DNA from: Clostridia bacterium
GTDB taxonomy: Bacteria; Bacillota; Clostridia; UBA1381
Length of the DNA: 9,569 bases
Direction: 5' to 3'
Assembly: GCA_900751685.1 (NCBI GenBank)
Contig: CAADSR010000233.1
Location: 1-9,569, forward strand
Below the pieces are notes generated by a model, which saw nothing but the letters and a program-made list of their open reading frames with translations, did not search any database and had not been told where the DNA came from. Shown in pieces: positions 1 to 7,300 of this stretch (the first letter of the stretch is position 1; every line of letters begins with the position of its first letter). The translations under genes were made by a program, and so were the position numbers.

Positions 1-1
1 A

Positions 2-33
2 ACAGCCCTGCCTTTTGATAAAGGCAGGGCTGT
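2..33 (-). terminator. Intrinsic terminator hairpin after the TetR-type gene
   Basis: Two perfect 13-base arms (2-14 and 21-33, GC-rich core AGCCCTGCC) enclose a 6-base loop. The hairpin begins one base beyond the stop codon of the minus-strand regulator. On the minus strand only the first two T residues after the hairpin are inside the window, so the U-tract cannot be confirmed. On the plus strand a looser T-run follows (41-46), so the hairpin could also end a rightward transcript coming from outside. Confidence 0.75.
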
Positions 34-34
34 C

Positions 35-598
35 TTAATCTTTTTTACCGTTTAACATTGTTTGAAACAATTCACCGTTGACCAGAAGCCGCACGCGTTC
101 AACGGCGGGCGCTGGGTCTGTTTTCATCCCATCCTTTGCCCAGTCCAGCAGTACCCCTACAAGGGCATGGGTATAAAAGCGCGCAATAAAATCAGTCTCT
201 TCTTCTGTCAGGGAAGCGTCCCGGTCGATTTGCTGCACACAATGCACCATCAAGTTTTTGTAAAAAGACATCAGATAAGAAGAAAAAGAATTTTGACCTT
301 CTGAGTCCATGGCATGGATGTAAAATTTCCGGTTTTTCTGAAGATAGTGGCAAAGGGAAAGAAGCCCGTCTGCCCAATGCTCATAGTCTGAAAAATTCGT
401 CATGTGCGCCATTGTCTCCGTCGAAAAGATCCAGGAGACCAGATCGTATTTATCTTTAAAGTGATAATAAAAGGTATTGCGGCTAATGTTGCAGTAGGCA
501 CAAATATCTCCAATCGATAGCTTGGACAGGTAGGTTGTTTGCATCAGATCCTTAAGCCCTTCGGCAAGGATTCTTTTCGTCCATTGAGAATTTGGCAT
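35..598 (-). CDS. TetR/AcrR-family transcriptional regulator (DhaS-like C-terminal domain)
   Basis: This is a 187-residue predicted one-component DNA-binding repressor. The N-terminal helix-turn-helix spans about residues 8-55, and its recognition region ISRNTFYYHFKDKYDL (about 38-53) is the hallmark TetR signature. The rest (about 75-185) is helical and resembles the TetR C-terminal domain seen in DhaS-type regulators of Firmicutes, where it binds ligand and dimerises; the ligand here is unknown. The ATG is preceded by AGGAGG at 603-608 with a 4-base gap, and the last two bases of the xth stop codon form part of that Shine-Dalgarno, so translation is probably coupled to xth. No separate promoter is visible, so it is likely read from the xth transcript. 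Length is normal for the family. A target cannot be read from the sequence. The nearest plausible candidate is the divergent MATE pump, but xth lies between them and no shared operator was identified. Confidence 0.9.
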   Translation of the reverse strand: MPNSQWTKRILAEGLKDLMQTTYLSKLSIGDICAYCNISRNTFYYHFKDKYDLVSWIFSTETMAHMTNFSDYEHWADGLLSLCHYLQKNRKFYIHAMDSEGQNSFSSYLMSFYKNLMVHCVQQIDRDASLTEEETDFIARFYTHALVGVLLDWAKDGMKTDPAPAVERVRLLVNGELFQTMLNGKKD

Positions 599-606
599 GA
601 TTCCTC

Positions 607-1365
607 CTATACATTCAATTCCAATTCTACCGGGCAGTGGTCAGAACCTAAAACCTCCTGGTGGATCGCAGCTTTTTTTAGTGCCGGCTTTAAAGACTCT
701 GAGACACAGAAATAATCGATCCGCCATCCTGCATTTTTTTCGCGGGCGCGGAAACGGTAGGACCACCAGGAATATTCTCCCTCTGCATCGGGATAAAAAT
801 AGCGGAATGTATCAATAAAACCACTGTCTAAAAGAACAGAGAATTTATCCCGCTCTTCCTGGGTAAATCCTGCGTTTTTACGGTTTGTAGCGGGATTTTT
901 AAGGTCGATTTCCTGATGGGCAACGTTAAGGTCACCGCAGACAATGACGGGTTTTTTCGTTTCAAGTGATTTGAGATGTTCTAAGAAAGCGTCTTCCCAT
1001 GCCATACGGTAAGACAGCCTTGCCAGCTCTGATTGGGAATTAGGGGTGTAGACGGTGACTACAAAGTAAGCCTCAAATTCTGCGGTAATGACCCTGCCCT
1101 CTGTGTCATGCTCGGGGATCCCAAGCCCGTAAGAAACAGAAAGTGGTTCTACTTTGGTAAACAATGCTGTTCCTGAATATCCTTTGCGCTCCGCATAGTT
1201 CCAATATTGGTGGTAGCCCGGCAGGGGCAGGTCGATTTGTCCCTGCTGCAGCTTTGTTTCCTGGATACAAAAGATGTCGGCATCTATTTCGTTGAAGAAA
1301 TCTAAAAATCCTTTGCCGATGCAGGCGCGGATCCCATTTACATTCCATGAAATTAATTTTGTCAT
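607..1365 (-). CDS. xth: Exodeoxyribonuclease III (AP endonuclease, ExoA/Xth family)
   Basis: A 252-residue cytoplasmic base-excision-repair enzyme that cuts DNA 5' to abasic sites and trims 3' ends. All catalytic signatures of the exonuclease-endonuclease-phosphatase fold are present: N8 in SWNVNG, metal-binding E36 in IQETKL, Y106 in VYTPNS, D145 and N147 in GDLNVAH, D217 in RIDYF, and the D242/H243 pair in GSDHCPV at the C-terminus. The frame is open upstream to 1482, but the start was placed at 1365. The family begins with MxKLISWNVNG, AGGAG lies about 8 bases upstream of this ATG, and the upstream extension has no ribosome site and would cross the probable promoter. It is the first gene of a minus-strand pair with the TetR-type regulator 8 bp downstream. 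Length is standard and nothing is missing. Confidence 0.97.
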   Translation of the reverse strand: MTKLISWNVNGIRACIGKGFLDFFNEIDADIFCIQETKLQQGQIDLPLPGYHQYWNYAERKGYSGTALFTKVEPLSVSYGLGIPEHDTEGRVITAEFEAYFVVTVYTPNSQSELARLSYRMAWEDAFLEHLKSLETKKPVIVCGDLNVAHQEIDLKNPATNRKNAGFTQEERDKFSVLLDSGFIDTFRYFYPDAEGEYSWWSYRFRAREKNAGWRIDYFCVSESLKPALKKAAIHQEVLGSDHCPVELELNV

Positions 1366-1387
1366 TGGTTCTCTCCTTTTTATGTTT

Positions 1388-1416
1388 AGTATACTATAAA
1401 ATTGTCCAAAAGAAAA
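1388..1416 (-). promoter_or_regulatory. Candidate sigma-A promoter for xth (weak -35)
   Basis: On the minus strand a TATACT -10 box lies at 1388-1393. Seventeen bases upstream is TTTTCT (1411-1416), which matches the -35 consensus at only three of six positions. The implied start near 1381 gives a leader of about 16 nt before the xth ribosome site and ATG. No better match exists in the intergenic region, but this call rests mostly on the -10 box. Confidence 0.35.
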
Positions 1417-1473
1417 GGGATTATTCTTTAAATTCTTGTAAACAAACAGAGCGGGGCTGCCTGTCGGAAATGA

Positions 1474-1502
1474 TTGACGCATGTCGGATAATTTGATATA
1501 AT
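1474..1502 (+). promoter_or_regulatory. Sigma-A promoter for the MATE transporter gene
   Basis: TTGACG at 1474-1479 and a perfect TATAAT at 1497-1502 are separated by exactly 17 bp. Transcription would start near 1509, about 29 nt before the ATG at 1538. Two copies of TGTCGGA (1462-1468 and 1482-1488) sit 20 bp apart and flank the -35 box, and could be regulator contacts. Confidence 0.85.
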
Positions 1503-1537
1503 AACAAGTACACGTTTTTAGACAAAGGAGGAATTAG

Positions 1538-2923
1538 ATGATAAAAACAAAAGAGGTAAAAGAAAATAAAATGGGGGTCATGCCAGTCAACCGCCTGTTG
1601 ATTTCCATGTCCCTGCCGATCATGATCTCTATGCTGGTGCAGGCGCTTTACAATGTAGTGGATAGTATGTTTGTTGCGCAGATCGGTGAAAATGCCCTGA
1701 CAGCCGTTTCCCTAGCGTTCCCTGTCCAAAACCTGATGATCGCGATCGGGGCCGGGACGGGTGTGGGTATCAATGCTCTTTTATCCAAGAGCCTTGGGGA
1801 AAAGAATTTTAAAGAAGCAAATTATGCTGCTAATAACGGCGTATTCCTTGGATTTTTAAGCTTTTTGTTATTTTTGATCTTTGGACTGGGATTTACGAGG
1901 ATTTTCTTTTCCACACAGACCGGGGATCAAGAGATTATCCAATATGGGGTAGACTATCTTTCGATCTGTTCGGCCGCATCCTTTGGGCTTTTTGGGCAGA
2001 TGACCTTTGAACGCTTGCTCCAGTCTACAGGGAAAACGATCTATACGATGATCACCCAGGGGACTGGCGCTATTATTAATATCATCTTAGACCCTATTAT
2101 GATTTTTGGCCTTTTTGGTTTTCCGCGCTTGGGCGTAGCCGGGGCAGCTTTGGCAACGGTTATTGGCCAGATCGTGGCGATGCTGCTTGCAATTTACTTT
2201 AATGTTGCAAAAAACCATGAAATACAGCTTAAAGTTAAAGGATTCCGTCCCAGGGGCGAGACCATCCGCAGGATTTATATGGTTGGTATCCCTTCGATCA
2301 TTATGCAGTCCATCGCTTCTGTTATGACCTTTGGCATCAATAAAATACTGATGGTATTTTCACCTACAGCGACAGCAGTTTTTGGCGTTTATTTCAAATT
2401 GCAAAGCTTTATTTTTATGCCGGTCTTTGGCTTGAACAATGGGATGGTCCCCATTATCTCCTATAATTATGGGGCCAGGAACAAAGAACGGATGTTAAAA
2501 ACAGTCCGTTTAAGCGTTGTTTACGCAGTTGGGATCATGCTGGTCGGGCTTCTGATTTTTCAGCTTTTCCCAACACAGCTCCTGCAGCTCTTCAATGCAT
2601 CAGATGAGATGATCCGCATTGGTGACATAGCACTCCGTACGATCAGCTGGAGCTTCTTGTTTGCCGGATTCTGTATCGTCGTCGGGTCTGTATTCCAAGC
2701 TCTTGGAAACGGGATGCTGAGCCTTTTTGTGTCCATTGGCCGTCAATTGGTAGTGTTACTTCCTGTGGCCTTCCTTCTTGCAAAGGTAGGAGGATTGAAT
2801 TTTGTATGGTGGTCTTTTCCGATCGCAGAGCTTGCATCGGTGACCTTGACGATTGTTTTCTTCCGTCATATTTACCAGAAAGTGATCTATCCGATCCCTT
2901 CCCAGCCTGCAAAAAATTCTTAA
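1538..2923 (+). CDS. MATE-family multidrug/cation antiporter (MepA-like)
   Basis: A 461-residue inner-membrane protein with about twelve hydrophobic segments. MATE transporters export organic cations, antibiotics or metabolites in exchange for Na+ or H+. The sequence shows two pseudo-symmetric halves (about residues 20-225 and 245-450). The first carries the typical NVVDSMFVAQIG stretch (about 39-50) and the GAGTGVGINALLSKSLGEKN loop (71-90), and the second the equivalent GLNNGMVPIISYNYGARN (298-315). These fit the MepA-like branch common in Firmicutes; substrate cannot be predicted. The start is supported by AAAGGAGGA at 1524-1532, 5 bases before the ATG, which makes an in-frame ATG at 1571 less likely. 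The gene is monocistronic, with a strong promoter upstream and a terminator 7 bp downstream. It is divergent from xth and the TetR-type gene; regulation by that TetR protein is possible but unproven. Confidence 0.93.
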   Translation: MIKTKEVKENKMGVMPVNRLLISMSLPIMISMLVQALYNVVDSMFVAQIGENALTAVSLAFPVQNLMIAIGAGTGVGINALLSKSLGEKNFKEANYAANNGVFLGFLSFLLFLIFGLGFTRIFFSTQTGDQEIIQYGVDYLSICSAASFGLFGQMTFERLLQSTGKTIYTMITQGTGAIINIILDPIMIFGLFGFPRLGVAGAALATVIGQIVAMLLAIYFNVAKNHEIQLKVKGFRPRGETIRRIYMVGIPSIIMQSIASVMTFGINKILMVFSPTATAVFGVYFKLQSFIFMPVFGLNNGMVPIISYNYGARNKERMLKTVRLSVVYAVGIMLVGLLIFQLFPTQLLQLFNASDEMIRIGDIALRTISWSFLFAGFCIVVGSVFQALGNGMLSLFVSIGRQLVVLLPVAFLLAKVGGLNFVWWSFPIAELASVTLTIVFFRHIYQKVIYPIPSQPAKNS

Positions 2924-2930
2924 AGCAATA

Positions 2931-2960
2931 AAAAAACTCCCGGATATCCGGGAGTTTTTT
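2931..2960. terminator. Bidirectional terminator between the MATE gene and rnhA
   Basis: A perfect 30-bp palindrome: a run of A, then ACTCCCGG, its complement CCGGGAGT, then a run of T. It lies between two convergent genes (stops at 2923 and 2983). The A and T flanks provide a U-tract in both directions, so it should end both transcripts. Confidence 0.93.
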
Positions 2961-2982
2961 ATTTTTTGATAGGGCTGATGTT

Positions 2983-3612
2983 TTACGCGGTCTCGATTCC
3001 GAGCGCTTTTTTTGCTAAAGAATCGACTAAATCATTGTAGAAATCACCGGAATGCCCCTTTACCTTGACAAATTGGACTTTTACATGGGGAGTCACAGTA
3101 TCATAAAATTGTTTATATGCGATTGTTCCCGGTTTATTTGCTTTCCAGGCGCCGGTGCACCAGCTTTCAATCCCCTGGTAGTCGTAATAAATCGTGATGC
3201 TTTCAATTTGGTGTTCTATGCAAAATTCCATAGCACGGCGCGCGCCCATGATTTCTCCTGCGACATTGCGCATTTCCGCCAGGGATGGGTCATCAAAGGC
3301 TTCTGAAAAGGAATATTCCTCTCCTTTGTAATAAATCACAGCGCCATAGGAAAATTTTTTCGCGCGGTGCAGGTAACTGCCGTCTACATAAGCAACGGCT
3401 TGCGCCCCACGGAAATCCGGGCCATTTTCAGCGGCAGGAGCAGCAGGGGCTAGTTCTGTCTGTGGCTCCAAAAACTCTTGCGCAGCCGCTTTGGTCGGAA
3501 AGCTTTTATAAATTGCTCCCGAAAAACCAGTGACTTGTTTTTTACATTCGTCCCAGGTAGTATAAATCCCTGTTTTGCGGCCTTGTTTTACTGCATAATA
3601 TTTTGTAGGCAT
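2983..3612 (-). CDS. rnhA: Ribonuclease HI with N-terminal hybrid-binding domain
   Basis: A 209-residue cytoplasmic enzyme that cleaves the RNA strand of RNA-DNA hybrids (R-loops, primers, misincorporated ribonucleotides). Residues about 3-50 (KYYAVKQGRKTGIYTTW and onward, ending KAAAQEFL) match the hybrid-binding domain also found in eukaryotic RNase H1. An Ala/Pro-rich linker (about 50-68) leads to the catalytic domain (about 70-205). The DEDD active site is complete: D77 in YVDGSY, E120 in AGEIMG, D144 in YYDYQG and D197 in NDLVDSLAKKA, with the flexible-loop H187 in GHSGD ten residues before the last Asp, as in E. coli RNase HI. The frame is open to 3648. I chose the ATG ending at 3612 because GGAGA lies 6 bases upstream, the hybrid-binding domain begins right there, and the promoter places the RNA start near 3645, excluding the longest version. 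An ATG at 3630 is a weaker alternative. Confidence 0.93.
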   Translation of the reverse strand: MPTKYYAVKQGRKTGIYTTWDECKKQVTGFSGAIYKSFPTKAAAQEFLEPQTELAPAAPAAENGPDFRGAQAVAYVDGSYLHRAKKFSYGAVIYYKGEEYSFSEAFDDPSLAEMRNVAGEIMGARRAMEFCIEHQIESITIYYDYQGIESWCTGAWKANKPGTIAYKQFYDTVTPHVKVQFVKVKGHSGDFYNDLVDSLAKKALGIETA

Positions 3613-3651
3613 AAATTTTCTCCGTTTCATTTTAGTTCCACTTAGCAACTT

Positions 3652-3680
3652 ATTATAGAATAAAAAAAGTTTTTTTTCAA
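3652..3680 (-). promoter_or_regulatory. Sigma-A promoter for rnhA
   Basis: On the minus strand TTGAAA (3675-3680) and a perfect TATAAT (3652-3657) are 17 bp apart. The predicted RNA start near 3645 gives a leader of about 33 nt to the ATG at 3612 and lies inside the longest open frame, which helps reject the start at 3648. Confidence 0.8.
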
Positions 3681-3893
3681 CTCATTTTGAAGAAAAAGTT
3701 ATCCTTCTACCATATATACTATTTTTTTCAGAAGATTATACTAAATGTGTCATTTCTTGCATGTGTTATTCTCTATATAATAGGAAGAAAAAAATTTTTT
3801 GAAAAAGTTTAAGAAAAACGGAACAATTTTAAAAAATACTCGTCTAACCCATTGTAAACTTAAAAATAGCTGGACAAACAAAAGCTTATCCAC

Positions 3894-3927
3894 CAACTTG
3901 ACTAGTTTTTTGGGGTAAAACAAGTTG
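3894..3927 (+). repeat. Inverted repeat CAACTTG / CAAGTTG upstream of the distal S-layer promoter
   Basis: Two perfect 7-base inverted copies (3894-3900 and 3921-3927) are separated by 20 bp and end 36 bp before the distal -35 box. There is no T-run after it that would make it a terminator. It may be a regulator site or chance symmetry in AT-rich DNA. Confidence 0.35.
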
Positions 3928-3963
3928 ATATGCTGTCAAATTATACAAATGACGAAAAAGCTA

Positions 3964-3992
3964 TTGACAGGAGAGGTGGAAACGGGTAAAAT
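3964..3992 (+). promoter_or_regulatory. Distal promoter P1 of the S-layer gene
   Basis: A consensus TTGACA (3964-3969) and TAAAAT (3987-3992) are separated by 17 bp. The start near 3999 would give a leader of about 305 nt before the ATG at 4306. The score is as good as that of the proximal promoter, so tandem transcription starts are likely. Confidence 0.7.
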
Positions 3993-4118
3993 ATTTAATA
4001 GCAGTTTCACATAATTGGGTAGAAGCATTATAGGAACCTGTTACCGTAATATTGGTTTGCTGTATCGGTTTTGGAGTTTAGAGCAGGTAAAATTCCATGA
4101 ATATGTCGAAATAGCAAA

Positions 4119-4143
4119 TTTACAGTTTGTTTACAGCTGTAAA
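4119..4143 (+). promoter_or_regulatory. Operator-like cluster of TTTACAG motifs beside the proximal S-layer promoter
   Basis: TTTACAG occurs at 4119-4125 and again at 4130-4136, exactly 11 bp apart (about one helical turn). The second copy forms a perfect 14-bp palindrome with its inverted copy CTGTAAA (4137-4143). The cluster ends 6 bp before the -35 box, centred about 48 bp before the predicted start, a usual position for an activator or a repressor that blocks polymerase. The cognate protein is unknown. Confidence 0.5.
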
Positions 4144-4149
4144 AACGCA

Positions 4150-4178
4150 TTGACTTATATAAACTTGCGTGATATAAT
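4150..4178 (+). promoter_or_regulatory. Proximal promoter P2 of the S-layer gene
   Basis: TTGACT (4150-4155) and a perfect TATAAT (4173-4178) are 17 bp apart. The predicted start near 4185 leaves a leader of about 121 nt before the ATG, longer than elsewhere in the window and typical of stable surface-protein mRNAs. Confidence 0.85.
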
Positions 4179-4235
4179 CAGTGCGTACTCTGAGGCAAAG
4201 GCTGTCTTGGAATGTTTAAGTTTCCGGTGGTTTTA

Positions 4236-4272
4236 GGAAGGGTGCTGCCGGGAGTCAGAAAGGACCCTTTCC
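4236..4272 (+). promoter_or_regulatory. Stem-loop in the 5' leader of the S-layer mRNA
   Basis: GGAAGGGT (4236-4243) pairs with ACCCTTTCC (4264-4272), with one bulged T, around a 20-base loop. It is followed by an A-rich stretch rather than a T-run, so it is not a terminator. It ends 18 bases before the ribosome site (GGAGGA, 4291-4296) and leaves it exposed. By analogy with other S-layer leaders it could stabilise the mRNA; this is inference. Confidence 0.45.
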
Positions 4273-4305
4273 AAAAAAGATAAAACAAAGGGAGGATTTG
4301 AGAGT

Positions 4306-7300
4306 ATGAAAAAGAATCTCAAAAAAGTAATTTCAACTGTTGTTGCTCTTACTCTTTCGGTATCTTCTTTCGCTGCAGCTTTCGCGGCTCAATTCACTGA
4401 CGTAGCTGATACTGCTAGTTACGCGCAGGCAGTCGACGAGTTGGTAGCATTAGGCATTATCGAAGGTTATGGAGACGGTACTTTCTTGCCGGATAACAAC
4501 ATTACAAGAGCCGAAGTAACAAAAATGATTGTTGCTGCAATCGGTAGCACAGCTGCTGCAGAAGCTGCTGCAGGTCAGAACACAAAGTTCGTTGACGTTG
4601 ACAGCACACACTGGGCAGCAGGATTTGTAACAGTTGGTACAGACCAAGCAGGTTTCATCAACGGTTATGGCGACGGAACATTTGGTCCGGAAAACAATGT
4701 TACATATGCACAAGTTGTAAAAATGCTCGTAGCTTCTTTGGGCTACACCACTTATGCTGAAGCAAACGGCGGATGGCCGGGTGGTTACATGAGCTATGGT
4801 AACAGCTTAGGTATCGTTGATGGCGTGAAAGCAAACCAAGATACTGAAGTAACAAGAGCTCAAGTTGCTCAATTGATCGATAATGCATTGGATGTACCTC
4901 TGTGCATGATCACAGGTTGGGAAACTGATGTTTGGGGTCAAAGCAAACCGACTTTGGAAGTAAAAGACGGTTATGGCGAAGGCTATCAGACATTGTTGAC
5001 AAACAAGCATGACGCTTATAAAGTAAAGGGTAGAGTTAAAGCTACAAGCAAAACAAACCCGAGCTTAAAAGCTGGTGAAGTTACTTACACAGTAACAAAC
5101 ACAAGAAACTTTGATGATGAGAATTATGAAAAAGGTGATTTCATCGATGTGAACCCAGTATATGCTGGTGAATCTGGTGCTGAAGATCAACTTTTGACTT
5201 ATTCTGAAGCATTGCTTCAAAAGAACGATGATGATGAATTTACTGTTCTTTCTATCACACCGTTAGGTAAGAATAAGGTAGAAACGTTTAAAACTGATGA
5301 TTTAGACGATGAAAACAAAAACTACATGAAGAGCGATTATAAGAATGACGATGGCACTTATGATATCGGTAAAGCTATCTTAGGTGAAAAATATCTGTAT
5401 GCTTATAAAGACGGTAGTTCTTCAAGTGTAAACTCTTACAAATTAGACAACAGTGCTAAATTGTATGTAAACGGCGTTGAAATCGGCGGAGAAGCAAATG
5501 CTAGCAACTTGAATGAGTTCTTAGTAGGCAACACCGTTGGCGAAGTAACTTTGATCGATACTCCGGACATTGAAAACAGCCAAACATCAACAGATGGTTA
5601 CTATGATTACATTATGGTATCTTACTATGTTTCCGCTTTGGTTGACAGCGTAGAAGAAGTTTCTAACGGCGCTGAAATCTACCTGGATGTATATGAAGAA
5701 GAAATGGAATCTCCGATCACATTAGACACGGATGATGATGATTTCTCTTACAAAATCACACTTGATGGAAAAGCTATTGATTACAAAGACTTGCAAGAAG
5801 ACGATGTTATCGCTGTTGCATACAATGTAAACAACTCTTTCGATGATTCTAACTTCTATGATATGATCGTTACAAGAGGCACAATTGAAGGCCGTGTAAC
5901 AACTTATAGCGAAAAAGAAGATGGATATCAAATCAATGGTGAATACTACAAGAATGCATTGAACCCAGATGACAATGGTAAAACATTGGAAGTTGGTTCT
6001 GAAGTTACCTTGTATGTAGACGCATTCAACAGATTCGTGAAATCTGAAGAAACAATCACAAATAAGAAGTATGCAGTTCTTGAAAATGTATATCTGAAGA
6101 CTGGTGAAGATGTATACATGGCAAGACTTGCTACAGCTGATGGTACAATCCAAGCAATTCCGTTCCAGACAAAAGTAGATGCTACACAAGCTGAAAAATA
6201 TGCTAAGATCTGTAACGAAAATGGTTTGAATGGCGGAAAGAAGAACCCGATCGCTGACCGTGTTGTAGAATATAAAGTAACAAACAGCTCCAGTGAAATT
6301 TCTTCACTGACACAAATCAGCTCTGGCGCAGTAGCTGAATCTCAAGAATACAAAGCAACAGCAAGCACAAACAAGATTGGTAACATCAGAATGAATGATG
6401 CAACTAAGATCTTGAATGCAAGTGACTATGATAAGGATAAAGCTTATTCTTCATTGTCCTTGAGTGACTTGGTAGATGGTTCTGAATACACAGCTATTGG
6501 CTTTGATAAGGTTGACAGCGTTTACCGTTTCGTAGTTATCCTTGATGGTAACGGCGGATATACTGTAAATACTCCGATCGCTATCTATTCTCAAACAGAA
6601 AAGAGATATGACGAAGCAAACGATCAACAAGTAGATTCCTTGGTTGTTTACACAGCAAGTGATGACAAGACAACAAAATCTCAGTCTATCTTGGTAGCTG
6701 ATGATTATAGCTTACCGAACCTGACAGAAGGTGACGTAATCGTTTACAAACTGGATTCTGATGGTTATGTAGATGACGTTCAAGTAATCTTTGATTCGAA
6801 CCTGTCTACTTACTCTGACTTCCGTTCACAAGTTTCTAGCAAGCTAGTAGTGGATGGCACAGCAGATCCTACATTCTCTAAGTGGCTGAAACCGATTGAT
6901 AAGTGGGTAGAAAGCCAAACATCTTATGATAAAGATGGTAAGGCAGAAGTATTCTTCGGCCCGATCTCTGAAAAGAATGGTAACGACATCTCCATCGCTG
7001 AAGTATCAATTGATGCTGATGGCAATGAAGTTACAGCTGAAAATGATGTAGCAGAAATCACAGTAAACTCTGATGCAAACGTATATGTATACGATTACAG
7101 CAAGAGAAGTGATGAAAGACTTGCTAAATCTTCAGTAGGTTCTATCAGAGCTACAAATATTCCGGATTCAATCAAACTTGCAGATGAAAATGGCGATAAG
7201 ACAATCATCAACTGGTCTAATGCAAACTTGACAAACAAGATCAACTTTGCATTCGTTAAGACAATCGATGGCGACGCTACAGATGTATTTGTAATTGTTG

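Larger units (their letters stand above)
3649..4305. other. 657-bp AT-rich regulatory region between rnhA and the S-layer gene
   Basis: No gene is supportable here. On the minus strand it carries the rnhA promoter. On the plus strand it carries two near-consensus promoters, an inverted repeat, an operator-like motif cluster and a leader hairpin, listed separately. Positions about 3690-3880 are very A/T-rich (long runs of A and T) with no further element I can defend; they might act as curved or UP-element-like DNA. The only sizeable frame (TTG at 4015 to 4236) lacks a ribosome site and runs through the proximal promoter, so it is not called. Confidence 0.7.

Noticed and set aside
1366..1482. 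39-residue N-terminal extension of xth
   Set aside because: The family starts at MTKLISWNVNG, where a good ribosome site is present. The extension has none and would cover the likely promoter.
3613..3648. Longer N-terminus for rnhA (ATG at 3648 or 3630)
   Set aside because: The predicted RNA start near 3645 excludes the longest form. The GGAGA site and the start of the hybrid-binding domain fit the ATG ending at 3612.
4015..4236. Open frame of 73 codons beginning with TTG in the S-layer upstream region
   Set aside because: No ribosome binding site, a composition unlike the neighbouring proteins, and it runs through the TTTACAG cluster and the proximal promoter. Regulatory DNA explains the stretch better.
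5728..5742. Short GAT repeat in the S-layer gene as a phase-variable tract
   Set aside because: Only a few GAT triplets encoding Asp. A change in triplet number would not shift the frame, and it fits an acidic coding stretch.
5722..6189. Minus-strand open frame of 155 codons inside the S-layer gene
   Set aside because: Antisense shadow: a cysteine- and isoleucine-rich composition typical of reading a biased gene backwards, with no ribosome site or promoter. Similar antisense frames at 4450-5010 were rejected for the same reason.
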